Shown piece by piece: positions 1-7,816 of a stretch of 13,598 bases of DNA. Origin of the DNA: Streptomyces sp. NRRL F-5727 (lineage in GTDB: Bacteria > Actinomycetota > Actinomycetes > Streptomycetales > Streptomycetaceae); the NCBI RefSeq assembly GCF_000719555.1, contig NZ_JOGX01000103.1:1-13598 (forward strand). The letters run 5' to 3'. Numbering within the stretch: the stretch's first letter is position 1; each line of letters opens with the position of its first letter. Below the pieces are notes generated by a model, which saw nothing but the letters and a program-made list of their open reading frames with translations, did no database searches and was not told where the DNA came from. Both the position numbers and the translations under genes were made by a program.

Positions 1-96
1 AGTCCTCGTACTGGACGTACTCGGGCTTTCACCCGGTGCGGCGAGAGCGCGTGCATGGCGTCGCGGGGCAGGCGGGAGTTTGACGACAGGGCCTAG
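1..96. mobile_element. Putative end of an insertion sequence or MITE, cut by window edge
   Basis: This segment has no convincing gene. Its right edge, read inward, is GGCCCTGTCGTCAAAC (complement of 78-93), which resembles a terminal inverted repeat. It is followed at once by CTAG (93-96), a palindrome that could be the target site. Near the left edge GTAC occurs at 8-11 and 17-20, and bases 1-13 pair imperfectly with 15-27 (8 of 13 positions), as if the window starts close to the centre of a long palindromic element. A small dyad, CGGG-N6-CCCG, lies at 22-35. One plus frame stays open from base 3 to a TGA at 81-83 but is too short to identify. The assignment to an IS5-like element or its MITE derivative is from memory of similar Streptomyces ends and is unproven. 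Confidence 0.4.
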
Positions 97-1328
97 GGCT
101 TCGGGAGTTCGGCGCGGCGGACGGCGCGGACCGCGAGGCCGTACACCCCGGAGAGGGCGCAGACGGCGGCGCTGACGACGAAGACCGGGCCGGTCCCCCA
201 CAGGCCGATCGCCGCGCCGGTGACCGGGAAGCTCAGCGGGGCGATGCCGAGGCTGCCGAGACCGGCGACGGCGCTCACCCGGCCGAGGTAGGCGGGGTCG
301 CACTCGGTCTGGATCAGGGCGTTGCACAGGGCTCCGGAGAGGCCGGCGAACAGGCCGATGGAGAGGGCCGCGACGACGGCGAGGGCGAGCTGGGCCAGGT
401 GGGCGAGCGCGCCGATCGACACGGCGCCGATCACCATGGTCCAGCCCATGACGAGCCCGGTCCTGGGCACGTGCCCCCTGACGGTCAGCAGCAGGGAGGC
501 GGCGCCCGCGCCGACGCCGAAGCCGGCGAGGACCCAGCCGATGCCGGAGGCGCCCCAGCCGCGCTGCTCGGAGAGGACGGCGAGGCCGACGTTGAGGGGA
601 CCGACGAAGCCGAGGTCGCTGAGGAGGACGACGATCATCAGCGGGCCGAGCACCGGGTGGCCGCGGAGGTAGCGCAGGCCGTCGGCGAGGCCGCGCGGGG
701 CGGAGCCGTCGCGGGTCTCCTCCTCCCGGGGCAGCGGGCGGAGCCGGAGCGCGGCGAGCAGGGGCAGGGAGAACGCGAAGAGGGCGCCGGCGACGGCGAA
801 CGCGCTCGCGGTGCCGCCGACGGCGACGGCGAGGCCGCCGAGCGGGGCGCCGACGACGGCGCCCGTCCGGTGGGCGAGGCCGCGCATGCCCTGGACGCGG
901 GCGAGCTGGTCCCGGTCGGCGACGCGGGGCGGCAGGGCGCCGACGGCCGGCAGGAAGAGGGCGTCGACGGTGCCGAAGACGAGGGCGACGGCGGCGAGCG
1001 CCCCCAGGCCGGGCGAGGCGAGGAAGAGGGTCGCGGCGAGGCCGAGGGTGACCAGGCAGCGGACGGTGTCGGAGGCGATGACGACCCGGCGCGGGCCGAG
1101 CCGGTCGGCGATCACTCCGCCGACGAGCATGAGCAGCGCGCGGGGCACGGCCGCGACGGCCATGACGAGCCCCGCCTGGGCGGGCGTGCCGCCGCTGACG
1201 GCGGCCCAGGAGAGGGCCAGGTAGAAGACGCTGTCGCCGAGGGTGGAGGCGGTGTAGGCGCCGAGCCAGCGCAGGACCTGGGGGCTGCGGTGGGCGGGGC
1301 GGGCGGCGGCCTCGGTGAGCGCGGTCAC
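93..1328 (-). CDS. MFS efflux transporter (DHA-type)
   Basis: Predicted 411-residue major facilitator superfamily protein of normal length for a 12-helix drug exporter, in the cytoplasmic membrane. The sequence is mostly alternating hydrophobic stretches. The loop 2-3 signature GGVIADRLGPRR is at about residues 70-81. A hydrophilic central loop rich in Arg/Glu (about 195-220) separates the two six-helix halves. The GTG start at 1328-1326 overlaps the stop of the upstream regulator as GTGA. I see no ribosome binding site there, so translation is probably coupled. A much longer open frame continues upstream, but it is only the shadow of the regulator gene. Pairing with an ArsR-like repressor suggests inducible export of an unknown, possibly toxic, compound. 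The TAG stop (95-93) lies exactly at the edge of the putative mobile element, yet the C-terminal helix looks complete. Confidence 0.88.
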   Translation of the reverse strand: MTALTEAAARPAHRSPQVLRWLGAYTASTLGDSVFYLALSWAAVSGGTPAQAGLVMAVAAVPRALLMLVGGVIADRLGPRRVVIASDTVRCLVTLGLAATLFLASPGLGALAAVALVFGTVDALFLPAVGALPPRVADRDQLARVQGMRGLAHRTGAVVGAPLGGLAVAVGGTASAFAVAGALFAFSLPLLAALRLRPLPREEETRDGSAPRGLADGLRYLRGHPVLGPLMIVVLLSDLGFVGPLNVGLAVLSEQRGWGASGIGWVLAGFGVGAGAASLLLTVRGHVPRTGLVMGWTMVIGAVSIGALAHLAQLALAVVAALSIGLFAGLSGALCNALIQTECDPAYLGRVSAVAGLGSLGIAPLSFPVTGAAIGLWGTGPVFVVSAAVCALSGVYGLAVRAVRRAELPKP

Positions 1329-1912
1329 GGGCGGTAGGGGAAGCCGTGGAGGTGGACGGCGACGTTCTCCCGGCCCTCGGTGTCGCCGGCGGCCTCGGCG
1401 GCGCGGGCGGCCTGGTCGTACTTCCGGAGGACGGCCTCCAGCTCCGCGCCGAGGGCGGTGAGTTCGGCGGCGGTGAGCCGGGGCAGCCATTCGGAGCTGA
1501 TCGAGGCGGAGCGCCAGGCGTCGGACCAGGTGAGGCGCTCGTCGAGGAAGCGGGTGTGCATCTCGGCCCGCTGCTCGCTGACGGTACGGCCGAAGGCGGC
1601 GCTGGCCGCGGCGAGCTCGGGGGCGTCCTTGACGTCCTCCTCGTGGATGCCGAAGCCGTAGGAGCTGGGCTGCCACCAGCGTTCGCGCCCGTCGGCGGAC
1701 TGAGCCTCGGCCTCCTCGATGAGCCCGCCGTCGGCGAGCTTGCGCAGGTGGTAACTGACCAGGGACACGGCCTCGTCGACCTGGTCGGCGAGCTGCGAGG
1801 CGGTCGCGGTGCGGGCGACGAAGAGGGCTCGGTAGAGGCGCATGCGCAGCGGGTGCGAGATGGCCTTGAGGGTGCCGAGCTCGGTGATCCGGCGGGTCTC
1901 GGAGGAGGTCAT
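1325..1912 (-). CDS. ArsR-like winged-helix transcriptional regulator
   Basis: Predicted 195-residue DNA-binding repressor. The N-terminal winged helix-turn-helix shows the ArsR-type opening helix HPLRMRLYRAL (residues 20-30), a recognition helix SLVSYHLRKL (50-59) and a wing at about 68-85. The C-terminal ~110 residues are helical and charged and probably serve dimerisation or ligand binding. There is no cysteine in the protein, so a classical thiol metal sensor is unlikely. The ATG at 1912 was chosen over an upstream in-frame ATG at 2017 because the longer version would translate through the terminator and operator region, and because a promoter is placed so that transcription would start at this ATG. 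The gene overlaps the MFS gene by GTGA; the two form one unit. It probably represses itself and the transporter through the TTGCGCAA array. The ligand is unknown. Confidence 0.85.
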   Translation of the reverse strand: MTSSETRRITELGTLKAISHPLRMRLYRALFVARTATASQLADQVDEAVSLVSYHLRKLADGGLIEEAEAQSADGRERWWQPSSYGFGIHEEDVKDAPELAAASAAFGRTVSEQRAEMHTRFLDERLTWSDAWRSASISSEWLPRLTAAELTALGAELEAVLRKYDQAARAAEAAGDTEGRENVAVHLHGFPYRP

Positions 1913-1919
1913 GTCCACG

Positions 1920-1948
1920 ACCGTAGACGCGCAGGAAAACTTGCGCAA
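1920..1948 (-). promoter_or_regulatory. Putative promoter of the regulator-MFS operon, leaderless
   Basis: On the minus strand a -35-like TTGCGC (1948-1943) is followed by a 17-nt spacer and a -10-like TACGGT (1925-1920, fits TAnnnT). Seven bases then separate the -10 from the ATG at 1912, so the expected start of transcription falls on or next to the A of the ATG. No Shine-Dalgarno sequence is visible upstream of that ATG, as expected for a leaderless mRNA, which is common in Streptomyces. The -35 lies inside one of the operator boxes. The fit to the consensus is good in spacing and moderate in sequence. Confidence 0.55.
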
Positions 1949-1976
1949 CGAAGATTGCGCAATTTTTCTTGCGCGT
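1927..1976. promoter_or_regulatory. Operator array: TTGCGCAA boxes every 14 bp
   Basis: Perfect 8-bp palindromes TTGCGCAA are at 1941-1948 and 1955-1962. A near copy, TTGCGCGT, is at 1969-1976 and a weaker one, ACGCGCAG, at 1927-1934. All four are exactly 14 bp apart. Equivalently, neighbouring boxes form overlapping dyads of the form GCGCAA-N6-TTGCGC (1943-1960 and 1957-1974, with a one-mismatch version at 1929-1946). The array covers the putative -35 and upstream region of the ArsR-like gene, so it is the likely binding site of that regulator. AT-rich spacers in an otherwise GC-rich region support a control function. Confidence 0.75.
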
Positions 1977-1986
1977 TCGGCGGACG

Positions 1987-2010
1987 AAAAGGGCCCCCGA
2001 GGGGGCCCTT
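1987..2010 (-). terminator. Rho-independent terminator after hisF
   Basis: The arms 1989-1997 and 2002-2010 pair perfectly over 9 bp (AAGGGCCCC against GGGGCCCTT) around a four-base loop. On the minus strand the stem is followed by TTTT including the base of the stem. It lies 20 bases past the hisF stop and just upstream of the regulator promoter, so it separates the histidine operon from the regulator-MFS operon. On the plus strand there is no T-run after the stem. Confidence 0.85.
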
Positions 2011-2029
2011 CCCACAAGCGGAACGCGTC

Positions 2030-2785
2030 TCAGCGGACCTCGTTACCCGCCTCCCGCAGCGCTTCCTTGACCTCGCCGATCCGCAGATCGCCGAAGTGGA
2101 AGACGGAGGCGGCGAGCACCGCGTCCGCGCCGGCCGCGACGGCCGGGGCGAAGTCGGCGAGCTTGCCGGCGCCGCCCGAGGCGATCACCGGGACCGTCAC
2201 GTGCTTGCGCACGGCCGCGATCATCTCGGTGTCGTAGCCGTCCTTGGTGCCGTCCGCGTCCATCGAGTTGAGCAGGATCTCCCCCGCGCCCAGCTCGGCG
2301 GCCCGGTGCGCCCACTCGACGGCGTCGATGCCGGTGCCCTTGCGGCCGCCGTGGGTGGTGACCTCGAAGGAGCCGGTGGCGGTGCGCCGGGCGTCGACCG
2401 ACAGGACGAGGACCTGGCGGCCGAAGCGCTCGGCGATCTCCTGGATCAGCTCGGGACGGGCGATGGCGGCCGTGTTGACGCCCACCTTGTCCGCGCCGGC
2501 CCGCAGCAGCTTGTCGACGTCCTCCGCCGAGCGGACGCCGCCGCCGACGGTGAGCGGGATGAAGACCTGCTCGGCGGTGCGGCGCACCACGTCGTAGGTG
2601 GTCTCCCGGTTGCCGGAGGAGGCGGTGATGTCGAGGAAGGTCAGCTCGTCGGCGCCCTCGGCGTCGTACAGCTTGGCCATCTCGACGGGGTCGCCGGCGT
2701 CCCGCAGGTTCTGGAAGTTGACGCCCTTGACGACCCGGCCGTTGTCCACGTCCAGGCAGGGGATCACTCGTACGGCGAGGCTCAT
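2030..2785 (-). CDS. hisF: Imidazole glycerol phosphate synthase cyclase subunit HisF
   Basis: Predicted 251-residue TIM-barrel protein, the usual HisF length. With HisH it converts PRFAR plus ammonia to imidazole glycerol phosphate and AICAR in the cytoplasm. The two catalytic aspartates of the family are visible: Asp12 in [14 protein letters not shown] and Asp131 in LSVDARR. Phosphate-binding loops LTVGGGVRS (about 78-86) and VIASGGAG (about 200-207) are intact. The ATG at 2785 overlaps the stop of the Rid-like gene as ATGA and has AGGAG about 9 nt upstream, giving both coupling and its own ribosome binding site. It is the last gene of the visible his operon and is followed by a strong terminator. 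Confidence 0.97.
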   Translation of the reverse strand: MSLAVRVIPCLDVDNGRVVKGVNFQNLRDAGDPVEMAKLYDAEGADELTFLDITASSGNRETTYDVVRRTAEQVFIPLTVGGGVRSAEDVDKLLRAGADKVGVNTAAIARPELIQEIAERFGRQVLVLSVDARRTATGSFEVTTHGGRKGTGIDAVEWAHRAAELGAGEILLNSMDADGTKDGYDTEMIAAVRKHVTVPVIASGGAGKLADFAPAVAAGADAVLAASVFHFGDLRIGEVKEALREAGNEVR

Positions 2786-3180
2786 GCCGCATCACTCCTG
2801 TACGCCTCGACCTCGACCTCGACCACCAGGCGGGGGTCGACGAAGCCCGAGACGATGATCATCGACGCGGCCGGGCGGACCTCGTCGAACAGCTCCTTGT
2901 GGGCGCGGCCCACCTCGTCCACGTCGCGCGCGTGCGTGAGGTACATGCGGGTGCGGACGACGTGCTCGGCGCCGAGGCCGAGCTGCTTCAGGGCGTCGAG
3001 GGCGACGTTGAAGGAGTTGACGGTCTGCTCGTACGGGCCGCCGTCGGCGATCGCACCGCCGACGACCGAGGTGCAGCCGGAGACGAGGACGGTGCCGTTG
3101 GGCAGCTCGACCGCGCGGGAGTAGCCGAACTGCTCCTCCCAGGGGGCGCCGGTGACGATCTTGCGCACGGAGTCGGTCAT
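2782..3180 (-). CDS. RidA/YjgF/UK114-family protein lacking the catalytic arginine
   Basis: Predicted 132-residue cytoplasmic protein with the chorismate-mutase-like Rid fold: [11 protein letters not shown] near residues 31-41, [10 protein letters not shown] at 74-83, and a C-terminal VEVEVEAY strand. Rid proteins usually act as trimers, and true RidA hydrolyses reactive enamine/imine intermediates using an arginine in a PAR(S/T) motif. Here that motif reads RPAAS (102-106), with Ala105 where the arginine should be, so classical imine deaminase activity is doubtful and a divergent Rid subfamily is more likely. It sits between priA and hisF with ATGA overlaps on both sides (stop of priA/start here, stop here/start of hisF), so it is co-translated with the cyclase branch. 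A role in handling a labile intermediate, or only in pathway integrity, is a guess from context. Confidence 0.9.
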   Translation of the reverse strand: MTDSVRKIVTGAPWEEQFGYSRAVELPNGTVLVSGCTSVVGGAIADGGPYEQTVNSFNVALDALKQLGLGAEHVVRTRMYLTHARDVDEVGRAHKELFDEVRPAASMIIVSGFVDPRLVVEVEVEAYRSDAA

Positions 3181-3905
3181 GCGGACGCCACCGCCCGCAG
3201 GGCCTCTTCGAGGGTGAACGCCTTGGCGTAGAGCGCCTTGCCGACGATCGCGCCCTCGACGCCCAGGTGGGTGAGCCCGGCGAGGGCGCGCAGGTCATCC
3301 AGGGAGGAGACGCCGCCGGAGGCGACGACGGGCTTGTCGGTGGCCGCGCAGACGTTCTTCAGCAGCTCGACGTTGGGGCCGGTGAGCGTGCCGTCGCGGC
3401 CGATGTCGGTGACGACGTACCGGGCGCAGCCCTCGGAGTCGAGGCGGGCCAGCGTCTCGTAGAGGTCGCCGCCCTCGCTGGTCCAGCCGCGGCCCTTGAG
3501 GGTGGTGCCGCGCACGTCGAGGCCGACGGCGATCCTGTCGCCGTGCTCGGCGATCACCTTGGCGACCCACTCGGGGGTCTCCAGGGCGGCGGTGCCGAGG
3601 TTGACGCGGGTGCAGCCGGTGGCGAGGGCGGCGGCGAGCGAGGCGTCGTCGCGGATGCCGCCGGACAGCTCCACCTTGATGTCCATGGCCTCGGTGATCT
3701 GGCGGACCAGCTCGCGGTTGTCGCCGGTGCCGAAGGCGGCGTCCAGGTCGACGAGGTGGAGCCACTCGGCGCCGGAGCGCTGCCAGGAGAGGGCGGCCTC
3801 CAGCGGGGAGCCGTAGGAGGTCTCGCTGCCGGACTCGCCGTGGACGAGCCGGACGGCCTGGCCGTCGCGGACGTCGACGGCGGGGAGGAGTTCGAGAGTG
3901 CTCAC
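3177..3905 (-). CDS. priA: Bifunctional phosphoribosyl isomerase PriA (HisA/TrpF)
   Basis: Predicted 242-residue TIM-barrel isomerase. In actinobacteria this enzyme isomerises both ProFAR (histidine pathway) and phosphoribosylanthranilate (tryptophan pathway). Visible key residues: Asp11 ([11 protein letters not shown]), Arg19, Ser81 (ELSGGIRDD), Asp130 (VGLDVRG), Trp141 (GRGWTSEGG), Thr166 and Asp171 (TDIGRDGT). Ser81, Trp141 and Thr166 agree with dual-substrate PriA rather than a single-substrate HisA; that assignment rests on family knowledge. The GTG start at 3905 overlaps the hisH stop as GTGA. The open frame extends upstream through hisH, but only this start gives a protein of the family's length. 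The stop overlaps the Rid-like gene start as ATGA. Confidence 0.96.
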   Translation of the reverse strand: MSTLELLPAVDVRDGQAVRLVHGESGSETSYGSPLEAALSWQRSGAEWLHLVDLDAAFGTGDNRELVRQITEAMDIKVELSGGIRDDASLAAALATGCTRVNLGTAALETPEWVAKVIAEHGDRIAVGLDVRGTTLKGRGWTSEGGDLYETLARLDSEGCARYVVTDIGRDGTLTGPNVELLKNVCAATDKPVVASGGVSSLDDLRALAGLTHLGVEGAIVGKALYAKAFTLEEALRAVASA

Positions 3906-4549
3906 AGGGTTCCGATCCAGTTGGTGAGGAGCTGGGCTCCGGCGTCGCCGGACTTCTCGGGGTGGAACTGGGTGGCCCACAGGGCCCCGTTCTCCACGGC
4001 GGCGACGAAGGGCTCCCCGTGGGTGGCCCAGGTGACCTTGGGGGCGCGGATGTTGGGGTTGCCGACCTCCAGGCTCCACTCGCGCACCGCGTAGGAGTGC
4101 ACGAAGTAGAAGCGGGCGTCGGCGTCCAGGCCGGCGAAGAGCTCGGTGTCCTCGGGCGCGTCGACCGTGTTCCAGCCCATGTGGGGCACGACGGGGGCCT
4201 TCAGCGGCTCGACCGTGCCGGGCCACTCGTCGAGGCCCTCGGTCTCGACGCCGTGCTCGATGCCGCGCTCGAAGAGGATCTGCATGCCGACGCAGATGCC
4301 CATGACGGGGCGGCCGCCGGAGAGCCGGCGGCCGACGATCCAGTCGCCGCGGGCCTCCTTGAGCCCCTGCATGCAGGCGGAGAAGGCGCCGACGCCGGGG
4401 ACGAGGAGCCCGTCGGCGTTCATCGCCTTCTCGTAGTCGCGAGTGATCTCGACGTCCGCGCCGACCCGGGCGAGGGCGCGCTCGGCGGAGCGCACGTTGC
4501 CGAAGCCGTAGTCGAAGACGACGACCTTCTTGGGGGTGTTCACCGTCAT
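3902..4549 (-). CDS. hisH: Imidazole glycerol phosphate synthase glutamine amidotransferase subunit HisH
   Basis: Predicted 215-residue class I glutamine amidotransferase that hydrolyses glutamine and channels ammonia to HisF. The triad is present: nucleophile Cys86 in GICVGMQ, His196 and Glu198 in QFHPEKS. The oxyanion-strand region PGVGAF (51-56) and the VPHMGWN motif (121-127) are typical. The ATG at 4549 ([15 protein letters not shown]) was preferred over an upstream in-frame start because it matches the family N-terminus and overlaps the preceding stop as ATGA. The gene sits between the 54-codon membrane protein and priA, with 4-nt overlaps on both sides. Confidence 0.97.
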   Translation of the reverse strand: MTVNTPKKVVVFDYGFGNVRSAERALARVGADVEITRDYEKAMNADGLLVPGVGAFSACMQGLKEARGDWIVGRRLSGGRPVMGICVGMQILFERGIEHGVETEGLDEWPGTVEPLKAPVVPHMGWNTVDAPEDTELFAGLDADARFYFVHSYAVREWSLEVGNPNIRAPKVTWATHGEPFVAAVENGALWATQFHPEKSGDAGAQLLTNWIGTL

Positions 4550-4710
4550 GACCACACGTCCAGTCGCAGCACGCCGGCGGTGAGGCACATGGCCGCGCCG
4601 ATGGAGAGCAGCACGATGAGGCCCTTGGGCATCTGCTGCTTGACGAAGGAGTAGATGCCGCCGAGCAGGAAGAGCCCGACGACGATCAGGATGGTGGAGA
4701 GACCGGTCAC
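4546..4710 (-). CDS. 54-residue two-helix membrane protein in the his operon
   Basis: This short gene lies between hisB and hisH. It would encode 54 residues beginning [20 protein letters not shown] and ending RLDVWS. Two hydrophobic segments (about 5-21 and 30-46) flank a short polar loop FVKQQMPKG (22-30), giving a hairpin membrane protein. The GTG at 4710 is 2 nt past the hisB stop, with GAAGGGCG about 12 nt upstream as a weak ribosome binding site; this is the only junction in the operon without an overlap. Its stop overlaps the hisH ATG as ATGA, so translation of hisH probably depends on it. I recognise no family and propose no function. The operon position argues for a real gene rather than a chance frame. 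Confidence 0.75.
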   Translation of the reverse strand: MTGLSTILIVVGLFLLGGIYSFVKQQMPKGLIVLLSIGAAMCLTAGVLRLDVWS

Positions 4711-4712
4711 GG

Positions 4713-5306
4713 TTACAGCGCGCCCTTCGTGGAGGGGAGGATTCCGGCGGCGCGCGGGTCGCGCTCGGAGGCGTAGCGCAGGGCGCGGGCGAGCGCCTTG
4801 AACTGGCACTCGACGATGTGGTGGGCGTTGCGCCCGTACGGCACGTGCACGTGCAGCGCGATCTGCGCCTGGGCCACGAAGGACTCCAGGATGTGGCGCG
4901 TCATGGTGGTGTCGTACGAGCCGATCATCGGCGCCATGTTCTCGGGCTCGGTGTGCACCAGGTAGGGGCGGCCGGAGAGGTCGACGGTGACCTGGGCGAG
5001 GGACTCGTCCAGCGGGACCGTGCAGTTGCCGAAGCGGTAGATGCCGACCTTGTCGCCGAGGGCCTGCTTGAAGGCGGCGCCGAGGGCGAGGGCGGTGTCC
5101 TCGATGGTGTGGTGGGAGTCGATGTGGAGGTCGCCGTCGGTCTTCACGGTGAGGTCGAACAGACCGTGGCGGCCGAGCTGGTCGAGCATGTGGTCGTAGA
5201 AGCCGACCCCGGTCGACACGTCGACCTTTCCGGTGCCGTCGAGGTCGATCTCGACGACGACGGAGGTCTCCTTGGTGGTGCGCTCCACGCGGCCTACGCG
5301 GCTCAT
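4713..5306 (-). CDS. hisB: Imidazoleglycerol-phosphate dehydratase HisB
   Basis: Predicted 197-residue monofunctional IGPD, which dehydrates imidazole glycerol phosphate to imidazole acetol phosphate. Both metal-binding signatures are seen: DSHHTIED (His65, His66, Glu69) and NAHHIVEC (His162, His163, Glu166). The conserved [13 protein letters not shown] is at 36-48. There is no phosphatase domain, unlike the fused HisB of enterobacteria, so histidinol phosphate phosphatase must come from elsewhere. The ATG at 5306 overlaps the hisC stop as ATGA and has AAGGAG 8 nt upstream. Confidence 0.97.
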   Translation of the reverse strand: MSRVGRVERTTKETSVVVEIDLDGTGKVDVSTGVGFYDHMLDQLGRHGLFDLTVKTDGDLHIDSHHTIEDTALALGAAFKQALGDKVGIYRFGNCTVPLDESLAQVTVDLSGRPYLVHTEPENMAPMIGSYDTTMTRHILESFVAQAQIALHVHVPYGRNAHHIVECQFKALARALRYASERDPRAAGILPSTKGAL

Positions 5307-6436
5307 GCGTTCTGCTCCTTCTTCAGCTCACGAACCGCGTCGAGGAACGCGTCGTTCTCTTCGGGGGTGCCGGCGGTGACCCGCAGCCAGCCGGGGACGC
5401 CGTTGTCCCGGACCAGGACACCCCGGTCGAGGATCTTCCGCCACGCCTGGTGCGCGTCGGGGAAGCGTCCGAACTGGACGAAGTTGGCGTCGGACTCGGT
5501 GACCTCGTAGCCGACGGCCCGCAGTTCGGCGACGAGGCGGTCGCGCTCGGCCTTGAGCTGCTCGACGTACCCGAGGAGGGTGTCGGTGTGCTCCAGGGCG
5601 GCGAGCGCGGTCGCCTGGGTGACGGCGGAGAGGTGGTACGGCAGGCGGACCAGCTGGACGGCGTCGACCACGGCCGGGTGGGCGGCCAGGTAGCCGAGGC
5701 GGAGTCCGGCGGCGCCGAACGCCTTGGACATGGTCCGGGAGACCACCAGGTGCGGCCGGCCCTCCAGGAGGGGCAGCAGCGAGTCCCGGTGGCTGAACTC
5801 CACGTACGCCTCGTCCACCACGACCAGCGAGGGCTTCGCGGCCTGGGCGGCGTCGTACAGCCGCACCACGACCTCGGCCTCGACGGCGGTGCCGGTGGGG
5901 TTGTTGGGCGAGGTGACGAAGACGACGTCGGGCGCGTGCTCGGCGACGGCCGCCTCGGCCGCCTCGACGTCGATGGTGAAGTCCTCGTTGCGCGGGCCGG
6001 AGATCCAGCCGGTGCCGGTGCCGCGGGCGATCAGGGCGTGCATCGAGTACGAGGGCTCGAAGCCGATCGCGGTGCGGCCGGGTCCGCCGAAGGTCTGCAG
6101 CAGCTGCTGGAGGACCTCGTTGGAGCCGTTGGCGGCCCACACGTTCTCCCGGGACACCGGGTGCCCGCCGGTACGGGTGAGGTAGCGGGCCAGCTCGGTG
6201 CGGAGCTCCACCGCGTCCCGGTCGGGGTAGCGGTTGAGGCCGCGGGCGGCCTCGGCGACCCGCTCCGCGATCCGGGCCACCAGCGGCTCGGGCAGCGGGT
6301 AGGGGTTCTCGTTGGTGTTCAGCTGGACGGGCACGTCGAGCTGGGGGGCGCCGTAGGGCGACTGGCCCTTCAGCTCCTCGCGGATCGGCAGGTCGTCGAT
6401 GCCGATGGTGTCGTTCGTGTCGCGGGTGTCGCTCAC
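5303..6436 (-). CDS. hisC: Histidinol-phosphate aminotransferase HisC
   Basis: Predicted 377-residue PLP-dependent class I/II aminotransferase that converts imidazole acetol phosphate to histidinol phosphate with glutamate as donor. The Schiff-base lysine is Lys238 in [17 protein letters not shown]. Other cofactor residues are in TSPNNPTG (Asn178), VVVDEAY (Asp208, Tyr211) and ANGSNEVL (102-109). The N-terminal [11 protein letters not shown] (39-49) is typical of HisC. The GTG at 6436 overlaps the hisD stop as GTGA, with GAGAG just upstream. The frame is open far into hisD antisense space, so the start was fixed by family length and by the overlap. Confidence 0.97.
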   Translation of the reverse strand: MSDTRDTNDTIGIDDLPIREELKGQSPYGAPQLDVPVQLNTNENPYPLPEPLVARIAERVAEAARGLNRYPDRDAVELRTELARYLTRTGGHPVSRENVWAANGSNEVLQQLLQTFGGPGRTAIGFEPSYSMHALIARGTGTGWISGPRNEDFTIDVEAAEAAVAEHAPDVVFVTSPNNPTGTAVEAEVVVRLYDAAQAAKPSLVVVDEAYVEFSHRDSLLPLLEGRPHLVVSRTMSKAFGAAGLRLGYLAAHPAVVDAVQLVRLPYHLSAVTQATALAALEHTDTLLGYVEQLKAERDRLVAELRAVGYEVTESDANFVQFGRFPDAHQAWRKILDRGVLVRDNGVPGWLRVTAGTPEENDAFLDAVRELKKEQNA

Positions 6437-7776
6437 TTGCTCTCGGGCACCTTCCAGCCGAACCTTGCCTTGATCGCCGCGCCGTGGGCCGGGAGGTCCT
6501 CGGCCTCGGCCAGGGTGACCACGTGGTGGGCCACGTCGGCCAGCGCGTCGCGCGTGTAGTCCACGATGTGCACGCCGCGCAGGAAGGACTGCACGGAGAG
6601 GCCCGAGGAGTGGCAGGCGCAGCCGCCGGTGGGCAGGACGTGGTTGGAACCGGCGCAGTAGTCGCCGAGGGAGACCGGCGCCCAGGGGCCGACGAAGACC
6701 GCGCCCGCGTTGCGGACCCGGTCGGCGAGGGCGGCGGCGTCGGCGGTCTGGATCTCCAGGTGCTCGGCGCCGTAGGCGTCGACGACCTTGAGGCCGTCCT
6801 CCAGGTCGGTGACGAGGACGATCGCGGACTGCTTTCCGGCCAGGGCCGGGGCGATCCGGTCCTCGACGTGCCGGGCGACGGCGACCTGGGCCTTGAGCTC
6901 GGCCTCGACGGCCTCGGCCAGCTCCGGGGAGTCGGTGACCAGGACGGACGCGGCCATCGGGTCGTGCTCGGCCTGGCTGATGAGGTCGGCGGCGACGTGC
7001 ACGGGGTCGGCGGTGGAGTCGGCGAGGACGGCGATCTCGGTCGGTCCGGCCTCGGCGTCGATGCCGATGCGGCCCTTGAGGAGGCGCTTGGCGGCGGCGA
7101 CGTAGATGTTGCCGGGGCCGGTGACCAGGTTGACGGGCTCGCAGCCGGGCTCGTCGGCGGTGGAGGCGGTGCCGTAGGCGAACATGGCGATGGCCTGGGC
7201 GCCGCCGGCCGCGTAGACCTCGTCGACGCCGAGCAGGGCGCAGGCGGCGAGGATCGTCGGGTGCGGCAGTCCGCCGAACTCCTTCTGCGGCGGGGAGGAG
7301 ACGGCGACGCCCTCGACGCCTGCCTCCTGGGCCGGGACCACGTTCATCACGACGGAGGACGGGTAGACGGCGCGTCCGCCGGGCACGTACAGGCCGACGC
7401 GGTCGACGGGGATCCACTTCTCGGTGACCGTGCCGCCGGGCACGACCTGGGTGGTGTGGGTGGTGCGGCGCTGGTCGCGGTGGACCAGCCGGGCGCGCCG
7501 GATGGACTCCTCGAGGGCGGCGCGGACGGCCGGGTCGAGCTCGTCGAGGGCGCGGGCGATCGCCTCGGCGGGGACGCGCAGGCGCTCCAGGCGGACGCCG
7601 TCGAACTTCTCCCCGTAGTCGATCACCGCGGCCGCGCCATGATGCCGTACGTCCTCGCAGATCGGCCGCACCTTCTCCAGGGCGGCTTCCACGTCGAACT
7701 CGGCACGGGGCAGCAGGTCGCGCAGGGCGGAACCCTCGGGGAGGGCCTCGCCGCGCAGATCGATTCGAGAGATCAC
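6433..7776 (-). CDS. hisD: Histidinol dehydrogenase HisD
   Basis: Predicted 447-residue zinc- and NAD-dependent enzyme that oxidises L-histidinol to L-histidine in two steps. The zinc ligands expected by alignment with the E. coli enzyme are Gln268 and His271 ([10 protein letters not shown]), Asp372 (SLGDYC) and His431 near the C-terminus. The catalytic Glu-His pair is Glu338-His339 (GAEHLEIQT). The glycine-rich [14 protein letters not shown] (217-230) is intact. The start is a GTG at 7776, with a purine-rich GAGAGAA roughly 10 nt upstream. It is the first gene of the minus-strand his operon, so the operon promoter should be in the 217-bp divergent region to its right; I could not pick a convincing -35/-10 pair. 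Confidence 0.97.
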   Translation of the reverse strand: MISRIDLRGEALPEGSALRDLLPRAEFDVEAALEKVRPICEDVRHHGAAAVIDYGEKFDGVRLERLRVPAEAIARALDELDPAVRAALEESIRRARLVHRDQRRTTHTTQVVPGGTVTEKWIPVDRVGLYVPGGRAVYPSSVVMNVVPAQEAGVEGVAVSSPPQKEFGGLPHPTILAACALLGVDEVYAAGGAQAIAMFAYGTASTADEPGCEPVNLVTGPGNIYVAAAKRLLKGRIGIDAEAGPTEIAVLADSTADPVHVAADLISQAEHDPMAASVLVTDSPELAEAVEAELKAQVAVARHVEDRIAPALAGKQSAIVLVTDLEDGLKVVDAYGAEHLEIQTADAAALADRVRNAGAVFVGPWAPVSLGDYCAGSNHVLPTGGCACHSSGLSVQSFLRGVHIVDYTRDALADVAHHVVTLAEAEDLPAHGAAIKARFGWKVPESK

Positions 7777-7816
7777 GGGTCAATTCTCTCAGACGGCTCT
7801 TCGGCCCGGACTTCCC

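Noticed and set aside
1913..2017. Upstream extension of the regulator to an ATG at 2017
   Set aside because: The extra 35 residues would be coded by the terminator and operator boxes, and the winged-helix family begins near the ATG at 1912.
1346..3124. 592-codon plus-strand frame opposite the regulator, hisF and the Rid-like gene
   Set aside because: It is antisense to three recognised genes and has low-complexity Gly/Val/Asp composition, a GC-bias shadow.
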